Shown piece by piece: positions 28,369-37,979 of a DNA stretch of 64,000 nt (its first letter is position 1; each line of letters begins with the position of its first letter). Made by a program: the position numbers and the translations under genes. This DNA is from Prevotellaceae bacterium (GTDB lineage Bacteria; Bacteroidota; Bacteroidia; Bacteroidales; Paludibacteraceae): NCBI GenBank assembly GCA_020636675.1, contig JACJXK010000001.1, positions 121,072 to 185,071 of the forward strand, read 5' to 3'. A model generated the notes under the pieces. The model saw only the letters and a program-made list of their open reading frames with translations. It did no database searches and was not told the DNA's origin.

Positions 28369-29682
28369 TCATTGACCCTTATTCCATTCCGCCAATGTGC
28401 CGTAAAGATCGTAATCTTCGGCACCGGATATGCGTATCGGATAGAAATTGCCAATCTTCAGAACATTTTCTTTCGATATAAGCACCTCCGGATCCACCTC
28501 CGGAGAGTCGAACTCGGTACGTCCAACATAGAAATCAAGCTCTTCCCTATCCACCACCACGCGCAATACCTCACCTACCTTCCGTTGGTTGACCTCTCGC
28601 GAGATTTCCAACTGCTCAGCCATCAATCGGTCCACACGTTCCTGCTTCACATCAAACGGTATTTCATCTTTATAATGTTGAGCAGAATAAGTGCCCTCTT
28701 CCTCCGAATAAGGGAATGCCCCCATCCTTTCGAATCTGGACTTGCGCACAAACTCCAGCAACTGTTCAAAATCAGCCTCCGTTTCACCCGGATGTCCGGC
28801 AAGCAAAGTGGTACGCAAATGTATGCCGGGCACCTCTTCCCTGATTTTCGCTATCAGATCATAAGTTTCCTGCGAGGTCACATGGCGGTGCATCTTCTCC
28901 AATATGTTGTCGCTGATATGCTGAAAAGCGATATCGAGATATTTGCAGACATTATCACGTTCACGCATCACCTTCAATACGTCGAACGGAAATTTGGCCG
29001 GATAAGCATAATGGAGCCTCAACCACTCCACCCCCTTGATGTCGGAAAGCCGTTCCACCAATTCCGCCAACTTCAACGAGTGGTAAAGATCCATTCCATA
29101 ATAGGAAAGATCTTGTGCTATCACCTGAAACTCCTTCACTCCCTTCGAAACCAGCCAGCGCACCTCATTCTCCAGATCTTCCATCGGTCTGGACTGGTGA
29201 TGACCCGTTATGATAGGGATGGCGCAATAAGAGCAGCATCGGTTACACCCCTCCGATATTTTAAGATAAGCATAATGGGAAGGAGTAGTCAGCGTGCGCT
29301 CCAAAGCCAACTTTGGTTCGTAACTTTTTCCCAGATCCGTCAGTATATCCTTCCAATTAAATTTGCCATAGAATCGGTCCACCTCCGGAATCTCGGCCGG
29401 AAGCTCCTTGATATAACGGCCGGAAAGGCAACCCATCACCAACAGTTTGTCTATCTTGTGCTTACGCCTCAACTCTCCAAACTGAAGAATAGTATCAATC
29501 GACTCCTCTTTTGCATCGCCGATGAATCCGCACGTATTCACAATGACGACACTACCCTTTGGATTTTCAGGATCATGCACCACCTTATAACCATTAGCCT
29601 CCAACTGTCGGCTCAACATCTCTGAATCCACCAGATTTTTGGAACAACCGAGATTTATTATGTCTATCGTATTTTTCTGCAT
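28369..29682 (-). CDS. rimO: Ribosomal protein S12 methylthiotransferase RimO
   Basis: 437 residues of the MiaB/RimO radical SAM family. The N-terminal UPF0004 domain carries C13, C51 and C85 for the auxiliary 4Fe-4S cluster (NLGCSKN, NTCGFIGDAKEESI, MGCLSGRY). The radical SAM motif CxxxCxxC is C146, C150, C153 in EGCNRCCSYCAIP. A C-terminal TRAM domain closes the protein. NLGCSKNLVDSE and GFIGDAKEESID are the RimO rather than MiaB versions of these blocks. It methylthiolates an aspartate of ribosomal protein S12. It lies 82 bases downstream of ftsY on the same strand, a common Bacteroidetes pair. Confidence 0.95.
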   Translation of the reverse strand: MQKNTIDIINLGCSKNLVDSEMLSRQLEANGYKVVHDPENPKGSVVIVNTCGFIGDAKEESIDTILQFGELRRKHKIDKLLVMGCLSGRYIKELPAEIPEVDRFYGKFNWKDILTDLGKSYEPKLALERTLTTPSHYAYLKISEGCNRCCSYCAIPIITGHHQSRPMEDLENEVRWLVSKGVKEFQVIAQDLSYYGMDLYHSLKLAELVERLSDIKGVEWLRLHYAYPAKFPFDVLKVMRERDNVCKYLDIAFQHISDNILEKMHRHVTSQETYDLIAKIREEVPGIHLRTTLLAGHPGETEADFEQLLEFVRKSRFERMGAFPYSEEEGTYSAQHYKDEIPFDVKQERVDRLMAEQLEISREVNQRKVGEVLRVVVDREELDFYVGRTEFDSPEVDPEVLISKENVLKIGNFYPIRISGAEDYDLYGTLAEWNKGQ

Positions 29683-29764
29683 CTGTCAAAAAAAAGGAAC
29701 AGGCTCCTATCCACGAAAAGGTTAGAACAGAAAGAAGAACCACCACAAAGGCAGTCACGTCACA

Positions 29765-30715
29765 TCATTTAAAGAGAGAATCCACGAACTCCCGTTTCCG
29801 GAAAACTTGAAGATGGTCGATACCCTCGCCCACACCGATATACTTCACCGGAATTTTGAATTGGTCGGAGATGCCAATCACTACGCCACCTTTGGCCGTA
29901 CCATCCAGCTTTGTGATAGCAAGCGCGGTGACATCCGTCGCTTTAGTAAACTGGCGGGCTTGTTCAAAGGCATTCTGCCCAGTAGAGCCATCCAACACGA
30001 GTAGCACCTCCTGCGGCGCATTCGGGACGACCTTCTGCATGACCTGTTTTATCTTTGACAACTCGTTCATCAGATTCACCTTATTATGGAGACGGCCGGC
30101 GGTATCAATAATAACCACATCCGCACCATTGGCCTTAGCCGAAGAGAGCGCATCAAACGCCACAGAGGCAGGATCGGCTCCCATCTTCTGTTTGACGACA
30201 GGGCAACCCACCCGTTCTCCCCAAATGACCAACTGCTCCACGGCAGCGGCACGGAAGGTGTCTGCGGCACCCAAATATACTTTCTTTCCTGCCTTCGTAA
30301 ACTGATGGGCCAGCTTGCCTATGGTCGTGGTCTTGCCCACCCCATTCACACCGACCACCATGATTACATAGGGATCGGAAGACTCCGGCAAAGAGAAATC
30401 GTCTCCATCCTGCGTATTATTCTCTTCCAACAAAGAAGCGACCTCCTCCTTCAATATTTTATTCAGCTCGTCCGTACCCACATATTTGTCGCGCGCCACA
30501 CGTTTTTCTATGCGGTCAATGATGCGCAGAGTTGTCTCCACTCCGACATCAGAAGTAACAAGAACCTCCTCCAAATTATCAAGCACTTCGTCGTCCACCT
30601 TCGTTTTCCCGGCAACGGCCCTCGTAATCTTAGAAAATACACTTTCCTTGGTTTTTTCAAGACCCTTGTCCAAGGTCTCTTTTTTTTCTTTAGAGAAGAA
30701 GCTGAATAATCCCAT
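29765..30715 (-). CDS. ftsY: Signal recognition particle receptor FtsY
   Basis: 316 residues from MGLFSFFSKEKKETLDKG; the frame extends to 30796 but those residues do not resemble FtsY and include promoter sequence. An amphipathic lysine-rich start for membrane contact is followed by the N domain and the GTPase G domain: GVNGVGKTTTIGKLA (P-loop), DTFRAAAVEQL, DTAGRLHNKVNLM, LDGSTGQNA and TKLDGTAKGG. It docks SRP-ribosome complexes to the translocon. First gene of the ftsY-rimO pair. Confidence 0.95.
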   Translation of the reverse strand: MGLFSFFSKEKKETLDKGLEKTKESVFSKITRAVAGKTKVDDEVLDNLEEVLVTSDVGVETTLRIIDRIEKRVARDKYVGTDELNKILKEEVASLLEENNTQDGDDFSLPESSDPYVIMVVGVNGVGKTTTIGKLAHQFTKAGKKVYLGAADTFRAAAVEQLVIWGERVGCPVVKQKMGADPASVAFDALSSAKANGADVVIIDTAGRLHNKVNLMNELSKIKQVMQKVVPNAPQEVLLVLDGSTGQNAFEQARQFTKATDVTALAITKLDGTAKGGVVIGISDQFKIPVKYIGVGEGIDHLQVFRKREFVDSLFK

Positions 30716-30793
30716 AACAATATAAAATAATAGTAAGCAGCAACAAATCGGACTCACGCTGCTCTGATTTAAAATCTCGCAGATAATATAGTG

Positions 30794-30801
30794 CAAAGAT
30801 A
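30794..30801 (-). promoter_or_regulatory. Probable -7 box for ftsY-rimO
   Basis: TATCTTTG on the minus strand, 79 bases upstream of the ftsY start. The rest of the gap 30802-31182 has no supported gene; a 30-codon plus-strand frame at 30859 is too short and unrecognised. Confidence 0.6.
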
Positions 30802-31182
30802 GAAAATAAAACTGAAACCTATAAGGAATGGTGCAAGATAAATATTGTTGTAAATAAGAATGTTGAGTATCGATGAAGGCGTCAAGGCAGAAGAAAAAAT
30901 GCTATCGGAAAGGAATGCCGTTGGTTTACATATCCGATTTCCCGATTGAATTTTAACCAACTAAAAAAGTTTTCGTAGGTTGAGTATTTAGAAATCAAAT
31001 AATTAATCAAAAGATAAGATGACATCCATCAGGATGCTCCAAAGTCTTCCGTTGCCATGTATTCACGGGCAGGACTTACCGGACAGTCAGGATTTTTCAC
31101 ATACCCGAACAACCACAGTCCTCTGATTACAAAGCATTTAACTTCTTAATATATATTAACCAGAAATTAGGACATAAAAGAT

Positions 31183-31190
31183 TACTTTTG
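31183..31190 (+). promoter_or_regulatory. Probable -7 box for the YeiH-type gene
   Basis: TACTTTTG, 21 bases before the ATG at 31211. Confidence 0.6.
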
Positions 31191-31210
31191 TACCGAAAAA
31201 AAGCAATCAC

Positions 31211-32203
31211 ATGAGCAAACAAAACGTTTTAAAAGAGAACAACAAAAAGATTTACATCGCGCTAATCATCCTTATCTCCGCCGTCCTTTTTGCCGGCTAT
31301 ATTCCGGCATTAAGCGGCCTATCCTCTTACATGACGCCTCCGGTAGCTCTATTCTTAGGACTGGCGTTCGCACTCTGCTGCGGGCAGGCCTACCCTTCGT
31401 TCAATTCGAAAGTGTCCAAATACTTACTGCAATATTCCGTGGTAGGACTCGGATTGGGCATGAACATGGAAAAATCGCTCGCGTCTGGAGCCGAGGGCAT
31501 GTCGTTCACCATCATCTCCGTAATAGGAACCATGATTATAGGATGGTTTATCGGCACCAAGATGTTGAAGATTGACAAAGACACGGCATATTTGGTGAGT
31601 TCAGGAACTGCCATTTGCGGAGGCAGTGCCATCGCCGCCGTAGGGCCTGTCATCAAAGCAAAAAACACAAGCATGTCCATCGCCATAGGCACCATTTTCA
31701 TCCTGAACGCAGTGGCATTGTTCCTCTTCCCCGTCCTAGGACATTGGTTCAACATGACCGACCAGCAGTTTGGCACCTGGGCTGCCATTGCCATCCACGA
31801 CACCAGTTCGGTGGTCGGCGCCGGACAGGCTTACAGCCCGGAGGCATTGGAAATTGCCACGACAATCAAACTGACACGTGCGCTATGGATCATTCCATTG
31901 GCCATCGTCTCTGCCTTCATTTTCAAAAGCGACAGTAAAAAGATAAAGATTCCTTGGTTCATTTTCTACTTCATCGTCGCCATATTGATCAACACTTACC
32001 TACTGGAACCAAACGGATGGGTAGAGATAGGCGATTTTGTAAAAGGGCTATCACACAAATGCCTCACCATCACATTGTTCTTCATCGGTGCGGCTCTTTC
32101 TTTTGATGTTCTGAAAAACGTTGGAGCTAAACCGTTAATACAGGGTGTCCTCCTTTGGATTGTCATTAGTGTGGCATCACTCGCATACATCATGCTATGG
32201 TAG
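31211..32203 (+). CDS. YeiH/UPF0324-family membrane transporter
   Basis: 330 residues with about ten hydrophobic helices. Conserved stretches of the family are present: GLGLGMNM, SSGTAICGGSAIAAVGPVI and AIHDTSSVVGAG. Members are called putative sulfate exporters on the basis of context in other bacteria, but the substrate is not well established. The gene is monocistronic, with a -7 box and a terminator at 32376-32410. Confidence is high in the family and low in the substrate. Confidence 0.88.
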   Translation: MSKQNVLKENNKKIYIALIILISAVLFAGYIPALSGLSSYMTPPVALFLGLAFALCCGQAYPSFNSKVSKYLLQYSVVGLGLGMNMEKSLASGAEGMSFTIISVIGTMIIGWFIGTKMLKIDKDTAYLVSSGTAICGGSAIAAVGPVIKAKNTSMSIAIGTIFILNAVALFLFPVLGHWFNMTDQQFGTWAAIAIHDTSSVVGAGQAYSPEALEIATTIKLTRALWIIPLAIVSAFIFKSDSKKIKIPWFIFYFIVAILINTYLLEPNGWVEIGDFVKGLSHKCLTITLFFIGAALSFDVLKNVGAKPLIQGVLLWIVISVASLAYIMLW

Positions 32204-32375
32204 ACAGACATTGAAGAAAATCATCCGATTTGAGGGTAAAAGAGATTATATCCAAACCTTTCCAATTCAGCAAACACTGGAGTAGTTTGGATATTATCAT
32301 TTTACAGACCCATTCCGACCGAGAAATCTCATGGATACGTTTATTGACAAATTGAATAGGAGAAAGGCGTAGAAC

Positions 32376-32410
32376 AAAAAAGGAAAGTTAACTCAACTCT
32401 CCTTTTTTTA
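32376..32410 (+). terminator. Terminator of the YeiH-type gene
   Basis: Stem AAAGGAAAGTT/AACTCTCCTTT with one mismatch and a 5-base loop, followed by TTTTT. It lies about 170 bases after the stop. Confidence 0.65.
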
Positions 32411-32516
32411 TTTCATTGGTATTAATCTTTAAGGCAAGAAACTATGGTCTTCAAAAACGATGCAAATTTCACATTTATTATCATCTTACAAAATCTAAAA
32501 ATATATTGTAAAACAT

Positions 32517-32554
32517 AAAAACGGCTGTTTTTCTGAAAAAAACAGCCGTTTTTT
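32517..32554. terminator. Second strong hairpin with T-run
   Basis: AAAAACGGCTGTTTTT and AAAAACAGCCGTTTTTT form a long perfect stem with a T-run. It is symmetrical, so it could act on either strand. The gap 32204-32719 holds only these two hairpins. Confidence 0.7.
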
Positions 32555-32719
32555 GAACTTATGAAACTTTTCGTCACCAAAAGCACAATAAAAGCACAGA
32601 AAAAGAAGTTCTGACATACATACAATTTCAGCAAGTGAAAACTATGATTTCCATCTCAGACCAAGAATCAGGAGACTGATTAAATTGTCACACTTCGTCT
32701 TTTAGTCCGACGTAAATGT

Positions 32720-32727
32720 TACATTTG
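32720..32727 (+). promoter_or_regulatory. Probable -7 box for the FMN-binding membrane protein operon
   Basis: TACATTTG, 22 bases before the ATG at 32750. Confidence 0.6.
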
Positions 32728-32749
32728 CAGAAAGAAAACAACGGAAAGC

Positions 32750-33916
32750 ATGGATAAAGCATTCAAAATCATAGCAGTGGTTCTCGTTATAGGCATCATC
32801 ACAGTCAGACAAGGCAGCCTATGGGGGCATTCGTTTACGGAGCAACAGGAAAAGGCCGGTCAAAAGGACTCTCCAATGCTTTCATTGGACGAAGCGAAGA
32901 AAATTCACCCAGAAACCAGCAACATAGAGGAGACAGACACCGCCACCTTCCTGCTGCTCGACAAGAACGGCAAGGCGGTGGCCACACTTCTGCACACCTC
33001 CCCCTACGCCGACAACATCAGCGGATACGCGGGTCCGGTGCCATTGCTAATCACACTAAATAGCGAGGGAAAAATAACGGGCATCCATCTATTACAAAAT
33101 TCCGACACACCCGGATTCGTGGAAAAAGTGAAAAGGAGCGGAATGCTGAACCGATGGAACGGAATGAGCATCGAGGAAGCATTAGCCACCGACGTCGACG
33201 CCGTCTCCGGAGCGACATTCACATCAAGAGCCGTAGACGCTTCATTCAAAAAGCGGATTGCCGTTTACAAGAACAGTAATGTCACACAGTCCTACTCTTG
33301 GAATATTTTTCTAAAAAACATCATCTCCGCCATTATTCTGGCATTAGCGATATATGCATTTTTCAAACCCGCCATTGCCAGAAAATTCAGGACTCCGATC
33401 CTTATCCTGTCGCTACTAGTACTTGGTATATGGCAAGGATCCATGCTATCGTTTTTTCAGTTTTACACATGGCTGACCAACGGCATCCCGTTTGGTCTAC
33501 AATGGGGGCTTCTTCTCATATTGTTTGCTGCCGTACTCCTTCCTATATTTACCGGCAGATCATTCTACTGCGCCTACGTCTGTCCATTCGGTGCGGCACA
33601 AGAGTTGATGGGGAAAATAGACAAAGAGAAAATACATCTATCTTCCCGGATTCTCCATTTACTGCTGACGCTCCGCAAGGCAGTACTTTTCGCCATCCTT
33701 CTCCTACTGATAATCGGGATTAACTTCGACTTTGCCTATATAGAACCATTCAGCGCATTCAACATAAACGCGGCTCCATTGTTTACATTAGTGATAGCAT
33801 TCCTATCCATAGCATTATCCCTCTTCGTCTCCAGACCTTGGTGCCGCAGCCTATGCCCCGTGGGACAAACATTGGATTTCCTCCGAAGAAGACAACAGAC
33901 AAACAAAACGAAGTAA
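32750..33916 (+). CDS. FMN-binding and 4Fe-4S (NosR/NapH-like) membrane protein
   Basis: 388 residues. One N-terminal anchor helix, then a periplasmic FMN-binding domain (about 60-170) with the flavinylation motif SGATFT at 153-158, like RnfG/NqrC. The C-terminal half has several membrane helices and two CxxxCP cluster motifs: C274-AYV-C278-P and C365-RSL-C369-P, as in NosR/NapH/YccM proteins. This architecture passes electrons across the membrane between quinol or ferredoxin pools and a periplasmic flavin. The physiological partner is not visible: downstream are chromate-transporter genes, not a reductase. No ApbE flavin transferase is in the window. Confidence 0.87.
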   Translation: MDKAFKIIAVVLVIGIITVRQGSLWGHSFTEQQEKAGQKDSPMLSLDEAKKIHPETSNIEETDTATFLLLDKNGKAVATLLHTSPYADNISGYAGPVPLLITLNSEGKITGIHLLQNSDTPGFVEKVKRSGMLNRWNGMSIEEALATDVDAVSGATFTSRAVDASFKKRIAVYKNSNVTQSYSWNIFLKNIISAIILALAIYAFFKPAIARKFRTPILILSLLVLGIWQGSMLSFFQFYTWLTNGIPFGLQWGLLLILFAAVLLPIFTGRSFYCAYVCPFGAAQELMGKIDKEKIHLSSRILHLLLTLRKAVLFAILLLLIIGINFDFAYIEPFSAFNINAAPLFTLVIAFLSIALSLFVSRPWCRSLCPVGQTLDFLRRRQQTNKTK

Positions 33917-33984
33917 TTTTAAGGGCACAAGCGTCTCTACATTCGTACAATTCTTACTATTTTTGTGGAATAAAAGAAAACAAC

Positions 33985-34518
33985 GTGTATTTTCAACTAT
34001 TCAGGATATTTTTCGGAATCGGAGCATTCACCCTCGGTGGCGGCTACGCCATGTTGAGCATGGTGGAGAAGGCCATTGTGGAACATAAGAAGTGGGTAAA
34101 AGAAGACGAGTTTTGGGATATGATTACCGTTGTACAAACAATTCCAGGCGTGTTCGCACTCAACACGGCCCTCTACGTAGGCTATAAAATAAGGGGAGCT
34201 AGAGGCGCAGCCGCAGCCGCACTTGGCGCAATATTGCCTTCGTTCCTAATCATATTACTTGTTGCCATGTTTTTTGTGGAGATACGGGACAACGTCATCG
34301 TGGAACGCATCTTCAAAGGCATCCGTCCTTGCGTGGTAGCACTCATTCTTGCGCCGTCCATCAAAATGATACAATCGGCCAAACTGACATGGAAGACCAT
34401 CTTCATCCCGATTATTTCGGCCTTGCTGATTTGGCAGTGCGGAGTATCTCCTATTCTTATAATAATAATCGCCGCCATTGGTGGCTTGTTATGGGGGTGT
34501 CGTAGAAAATGGAATTAA
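33985..34518 (+). CDS. Chromate transporter family protein, first half-size subunit
   Basis: 177 residues if translation starts at the GTG at 33985, giving MYFQLFRIFFGIGAFTLGGGYAML, the usual opening of the family. The open frame reaches back to 33838 but overlaps the upstream gene and contains no better start. FTLGGGYAML and QTIPGVFALNTALYVGY are the CHR-domain signatures. Half-size CHR proteins work as a pair with the next gene, which overlaps it by 10 bases. The family moves chromate or related anions; the natural substrate in an anaerobe is uncertain. Confidence 0.85.
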   Translation: MYFQLFRIFFGIGAFTLGGGYAMLSMVEKAIVEHKKWVKEDEFWDMITVVQTIPGVFALNTALYVGYKIRGARGAAAAALGAILPSFLIILLVAMFFVEIRDNVIVERIFKGIRPCVVALILAPSIKMIQSAKLTWKTIFIPIISALLIWQCGVSPILIIIIAAIGGLLWGCRRKWN

Positions 34519-35048
34519 TATATCTCACATACGTCTTTTTCAAGATAGGCCTTTTCGGATTCGGTGGCGGATATGCCATGATCTCGCTCATCCAACACGA
34601 AGTGGTAGACAACTACGGATGGATGACCACACAATCATTCGCAGACATACTTGCCATCTCGCAGATGACGCCGGGCCCTATCTCCATCAATACGGCCACA
34701 TACGTAGGCTACAACGTAGCCGGGATTCCGGGTGCCGTCATCGCCACCTTATCACTCTGTCTTCCCGCCATACTGATGATGTATTTCGTCATCCGTTTCC
34801 TATTCAAAAACAAAGACAACCAATACATTAAGTTTCTATTTTCAGGATTAAAGCCAGCCGTTGCCGGATTGATTCTGGCGGCAGCCCTACTTCTGATGAA
34901 CAAGGAGAACTTCAGCGACGCAGGCTGGAGCAAACATAACATGAGCGTCGTCATCTGCGCCGCCACTTTCGTGGCATCCTTCTTCTGGAAGGCAAATCCC
35001 ATGTTACTGATTGCCATTGCAGGCTTTGCAGGCTTCCTACTATTCTGA
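34509..35048 (+). CDS. Chromate transporter family protein, second half-size subunit
   Basis: 179 residues, overlapping the first half by 10 bases (translational coupling). Signature blocks are FGFGGGYAMISLIQHE and QMTPGPISINTATYVGY, then three to four membrane helices. Together the two short CHR proteins replace one long fused transporter. Possibly in one transcript with the FMN-binding membrane protein 68 bases upstream. Confidence 0.88.
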   Translation: MELIYLTYVFFKIGLFGFGGGYAMISLIQHEVVDNYGWMTTQSFADILAISQMTPGPISINTATYVGYNVAGIPGAVIATLSLCLPAILMMYFVIRFLFKNKDNQYIKFLFSGLKPAVAGLILAAALLLMNKENFSDAGWSKHNMSVVICAATFVASFFWKANPMLLIAIAGFAGFLLF

Positions 35049-35077
35049 CAGGATAGCAGTGCGACTCTCTGACAATC

Positions 35078-35119
35078 AAAAAAAGAGGTGGAATACCTTA
35101 TTACATAGACATTCCACCC
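35078..35119 (-). terminator. Terminator of the PepSY-like gene
   Basis: Stem GGTGGAAT/ATTCCACC (35087-35094 and 35111-35118); on the minus strand it is followed by TCTTTTTTTG. Confidence 0.7.
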
Positions 35120-35144
35120 TAAGTATCACACAATCCGTCAATCG

Positions 35145-35603
35145 TCAATCGTCGATCTTCACTAACGTAAACTGTAAGTCGAACGTAAGTTCCCATCCAT
35201 TAGAAAGCTTCACTTCATAATCACGGCTATCCTTATCAATCTCCACTATCGCGGCATCCGGATAAAGATCCATCACCTTACTTGCGATTTGAGCCGGGAC
35301 AATAGCCGAAGGCACTGCTCCATGCCGACAATCGACCTCCTTCCATTCTCCATTTTTATGAAACTCAATCTTTGCTCCGTTAGAAAGAACCACATTATAG
35401 GAAGTCTCCAAAAAATCACGTTCTTCCATAACCAAAGACACCGTTTCCTTGGGAAAATAAGTTTTGATGAACTGTTGCGAAGAAGCAGGCAACTGAGTTG
35501 TCGGAATAGTTTTGTGATTGTCTGCGGTGGCAGAGAAAATTCCGAGAGCCAAAACACTTGCGACAACCATCACTAAACTCCCGATTGCTTTTTTTGTCTT
35601 CAT
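35145..35603 (-). CDS. Secreted PepSY-like (DUF2874) protein
   Basis: 152 residues from MKTKKAIGSLVMVV; a longer frame to 35648 adds 15 residues before an obvious signal peptide and is rejected. Signal peptide about 1-27 (ending FSATADN). Two repeats of the DUF2874 pattern follow: LPASSQQFIKTYFPKE..YNVVLSNGAKIEF and VPAQIASKVMDLYPDAAIVEIDKD..YEVKLSNGWELTFD. Such proteins are periplasmic or surface-exposed in Bacteroidales and resemble protease-inhibitor or sensor domains; the role is not established. Confidence 0.85.
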   Translation of the reverse strand: MKTKKAIGSLVMVVASVLALGIFSATADNHKTIPTTQLPASSQQFIKTYFPKETVSLVMEERDFLETSYNVVLSNGAKIEFHKNGEWKEVDCRHGAVPSAIVPAQIASKVMDLYPDAAIVEIDKDSRDYEVKLSNGWELTFDLQFTLVKIDD

Positions 35604-35872
35604 TTCTGTTTCTGGTTTACTTGTTATACATCTGATGTTTCTTCCCATAAAACAAACATCAAGAGAAAATGTAAGATGAGATTATATTTATTGGAGATTT
35701 TTCCACTGCGTCCAAAGAAACAGATACGCAAAAACAAACGTCGAACAATCATTTCCCCAAAAGAGGTTCTTTAATGGAACGACAAAAACAGAAGGATTCT
35801 AAATAGAAAAACCAAGTCTGATAGAAATGCATATAGGTGTTTTTATCATGCAATCATCCCTGTCTACACAGC
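35604..35872. other. Gene-free stretch upstream of the PepSY-like gene
   Basis: No gene or clear promoter match was seen; the stretch runs into a decayed repeat copy. Confidence 0.5.
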
Positions 35873-36175
35873 TAAGTAATCATCAAAGAATAAGGTGTGC
35901 CGATTTTAATAAATTCCGTATGCACCATCTCTTTGTAAGAGGGAAAAACATCAGCAACCTCATTCCACAAGAATGCACCGGATATGAAATCGTCTGTTCT
36001 ATCGCCGGACGGACACTTACTTTTATCCGGCAAGAAAAGCTAGCAAAAGGATCTGCGTTGTTGCCCGTTTTCTATGAGGTACGGCACGTTCCTCCTCTAA
36101 AACCTTTTTTAGTTTCTTCACGCTGCGACACGCAGCTTTCCTCCTCGACCAAAGGCGAGTGTTCAGACTACTGAC
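35873..36175 (+). repeat. Decayed MITE-like repeat, copy lacking its right end
   Basis: Starts TAAGTAATCATCAAAGAATAAG and follows the copy-1 order: CTCTTTGTAAGAGGG, CCGGACGGACACTTACTTTTATCCGGCAAGAAAAG, TACGGCACGTTCCTCC, AAAACCTTTTTT, CCAAAGGCGAGTGT. Similarity is clear but much lower than between copies 1 and 2, so this copy is older. The right-hand inverted end is absent. The frame of 115 codons at 35827 lies in it and is not a gene. Confidence 0.7.
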
Positions 36176-36282
36176 AGGTAAAGCTAGGTTTAACGGCACC
36201 TACACATTGTTAATGCTGCAAATAACAACTTGAGCTGCATGACCCATAACTTAAACCACACTAATCCCTATTATGAATCCGA

Positions 36283-37866
36283 CTAAGAAATCAGACTCTC
36301 CACCAGCCACTCGTCCAGATTTCTGGTGGCATGGTCGAAGCCCACGCCTATCTTGAACAGCTTGCGGGGGTCGTTGGCGAAACAGTCGGCATAACGGCTC
36401 TCGTTGATCTGCGCAAGGGCTTCCGCCGCCGTGCCGTTGGTCTTGAACTCCATCACGTAGATGTAGTCCTTTGTCTTGAGGGTGAAGTCGATGCGTCCAA
36501 GGGCGGTGTGATGCTCCACCTCGGTATTGAAACCCATCAGGGTGAAAAGGATGTAAACGATGTTCTGGTATTGCTGTTCGAGCAGCTTTTCAAGCCTCTC
36601 TGCCGGAGCTTGCGTGTAAGGCACGTTGGCAAGCAAGGCTTTCAGCCGGTTAAAGAATGCATCGATACGGGCGGCTCGCACATCGCCAACAAACTCTTTG
36701 ACACTGAATACATTCTCGTCCGTATCAACAGAACCCACATACTGTGGCAGTAACGATTCGAAAAAGCCTTGTCGGACTTCATTGTTCGGAAAGTCGAGCT
36801 TATATCTTCGGAATTCCCTGTCGTAACCTTTTATCGTCAAATACCCGCTTTGGTAGAGGATGGGCACAATGTCGCTCTGAGGCGTACTTATGTCGCCTAA
36901 CTTTGCCGCAGAGACAAAGATTCCGCTCAGGTTGGCAAGGTCATAATTGCCCGTTTGTAGTAATTTTATAAGGTAAGTCGGTGTGCCGGTGGCAAACCAA
37001 TAGGCGTTGAGCTTCTTTGTATTAAAGCCCTGCATAAGACTGAACGGGTTGTAAATTTCAGGCGAATCCTCACTGAAATGATAACCGTCATACATCTCCT
37101 TCAGATCCTTTTTCATCTGCGCCTCATCCGTCCCCCTTTTCTTGGCAAACTCCAAAATATCCTCCGTGAAGTTGGAATAAAGTTCTTCCTCCGTGATACC
37201 GCACACGGCAGCATAGTCATCCTGCATGGAGATGTCGTCAGGACTATTCAGCCCGCTGAAGACGCCCACCTTCGCCCATTTGGTCACACCGGCGAGCATG
37301 GCGAAGTCTATCATGCCGTTCATGCCCTTGATCACCGAATAGAACGACGAAAGCACATCGCGCATGTCGTCCTGCAGGGTCGGGTTGTCGATATTGTCCA
37401 CCAGCGGCTTGTCGTATTCGTCCACAAGGATGGCCACCTTCTGTCCTGTTTGCTCCATGGCACGTTTTATCAAACCTTCGAAACGAAGAGAGAATGTCGT
37501 CTCTTTAGGATGTGAGCCATACATCTCCTCCCAATCCGCAAGTACCCGATCCAGCCGTTCGTTGAGGATGTCGATTGACGAAAACTTCTCCATCATCAGA
37601 TTGAGGTAGAACACCGGACGGACTGTCCAGTCCTTTTCGAGCTCCATGATTTTCAGACCTTCGAAAAGTTCCTTCTTCCCTTCGAAATATGCTTTCAGCG
37701 TGCTTATCAGCAACGATTTGCCGAAACGGCGCGGACGGCTGAGGAAGAAGAATCTCCCCGGCGTCACCAGGTTGTAGACGTATTCCGTCTTGTCCACGTA
37801 GACGTAACCCTTTTTGCGCAGGTTCTCGAAGTCCTGCATCCCGATCGGATAATATCTCTTTGCCAT
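36283..37866 (-). CDS. AAA-ATPase / PD-(D/E)XK nuclease protein, tandem copy A
   Basis: 527 residues, AAA-ATPase-like (PF09820-type) plus C-terminal PD-(D/E)XK domain. Starts MAKRYYPIGMQDFENLRKKG. Walker A-like SRPRRFGKS at 43-51, Walker B VAILVDEYD at 144-152, nuclease core D460 (GRIDFTL) with E473-x-K475 (VMEFK). The family is often expanded in Bacteroidales; its function is unproven, with defence or mobile-element roles suggested. Copy A shares segment 101-143 with copy B and segment 216-285 with copy C, but has its own segment 300-402, and ends in VESLIS instead of VEG. It has its own -7 box and an upstream palindrome. Confidence 0.88.
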   Translation of the reverse strand: MAKRYYPIGMQDFENLRKKGYVYVDKTEYVYNLVTPGRFFFLSRPRRFGKSLLISTLKAYFEGKKELFEGLKIMELEKDWTVRPVFYLNLMMEKFSSIDILNERLDRVLADWEEMYGSHPKETTFSLRFEGLIKRAMEQTGQKVAILVDEYDKPLVDNIDNPTLQDDMRDVLSSFYSVIKGMNGMIDFAMLAGVTKWAKVGVFSGLNSPDDISMQDDYAAVCGITEEELYSNFTEDILEFAKKRGTDEAQMKKDLKEMYDGYHFSEDSPEIYNPFSLMQGFNTKKLNAYWFATGTPTYLIKLLQTGNYDLANLSGIFVSAAKLGDISTPQSDIVPILYQSGYLTIKGYDREFRRYKLDFPNNEVRQGFFESLLPQYVGSVDTDENVFSVKEFVGDVRAARIDAFFNRLKALLANVPYTQAPAERLEKLLEQQYQNIVYILFTLMGFNTEVEHHTALGRIDFTLKTKDYIYVMEFKTNGTAAEALAQINESRYADCFANDPRKLFKIGVGFDHATRNLDEWLVESLIS

Positions 37867-37887
37867 AGCACGCTTGTTTTTAGATTA

Positions 37888-37895
37888 CAAATATA
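37888..37895 (-). promoter_or_regulatory. -7 box of copy A
   Basis: TATATTTG on the minus strand, 21 bases upstream of the ATG at 37866; the same box precedes copies B and C. Confidence 0.65.
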
Positions 37896-37918
37896 ACACA
37901 TTTCGGTTAGAGTGGACA

Positions 37919-37939
37919 GATTGTCCGGTCCGGACAATC
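37919..37939. promoter_or_regulatory. Operator-like palindrome upstream of copy A
   Basis: Perfect 10-bp arms GATTGTCCGG/CCGGACAATC around a single central base, placed just upstream of where the -33 region of copy A should be. The same palindrome is upstream of copy B but missing upstream of copy C. Confidence 0.5.
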
Positions 37940-37979
37940 AGACGGAACCCTCAGGATGTCTGTGGCTGGCTTCCCGTAT

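Noticed and set aside
28282..29625. 447-codon plus-strand frame
   Set aside because: Lies entirely opposite rimO, has no recognisable domain and the rimO protein is clearly real.
33838..33984. N-terminal extension of the first chromate transporter half
   Set aside because: Would overlap the upstream gene by about 80 bases and adds residues unlike the family; the GTG at 33985 gives the normal start.
35827..36174. 115-codon frame
   Set aside because: Falls in a decayed repeat copy rather than a gene.
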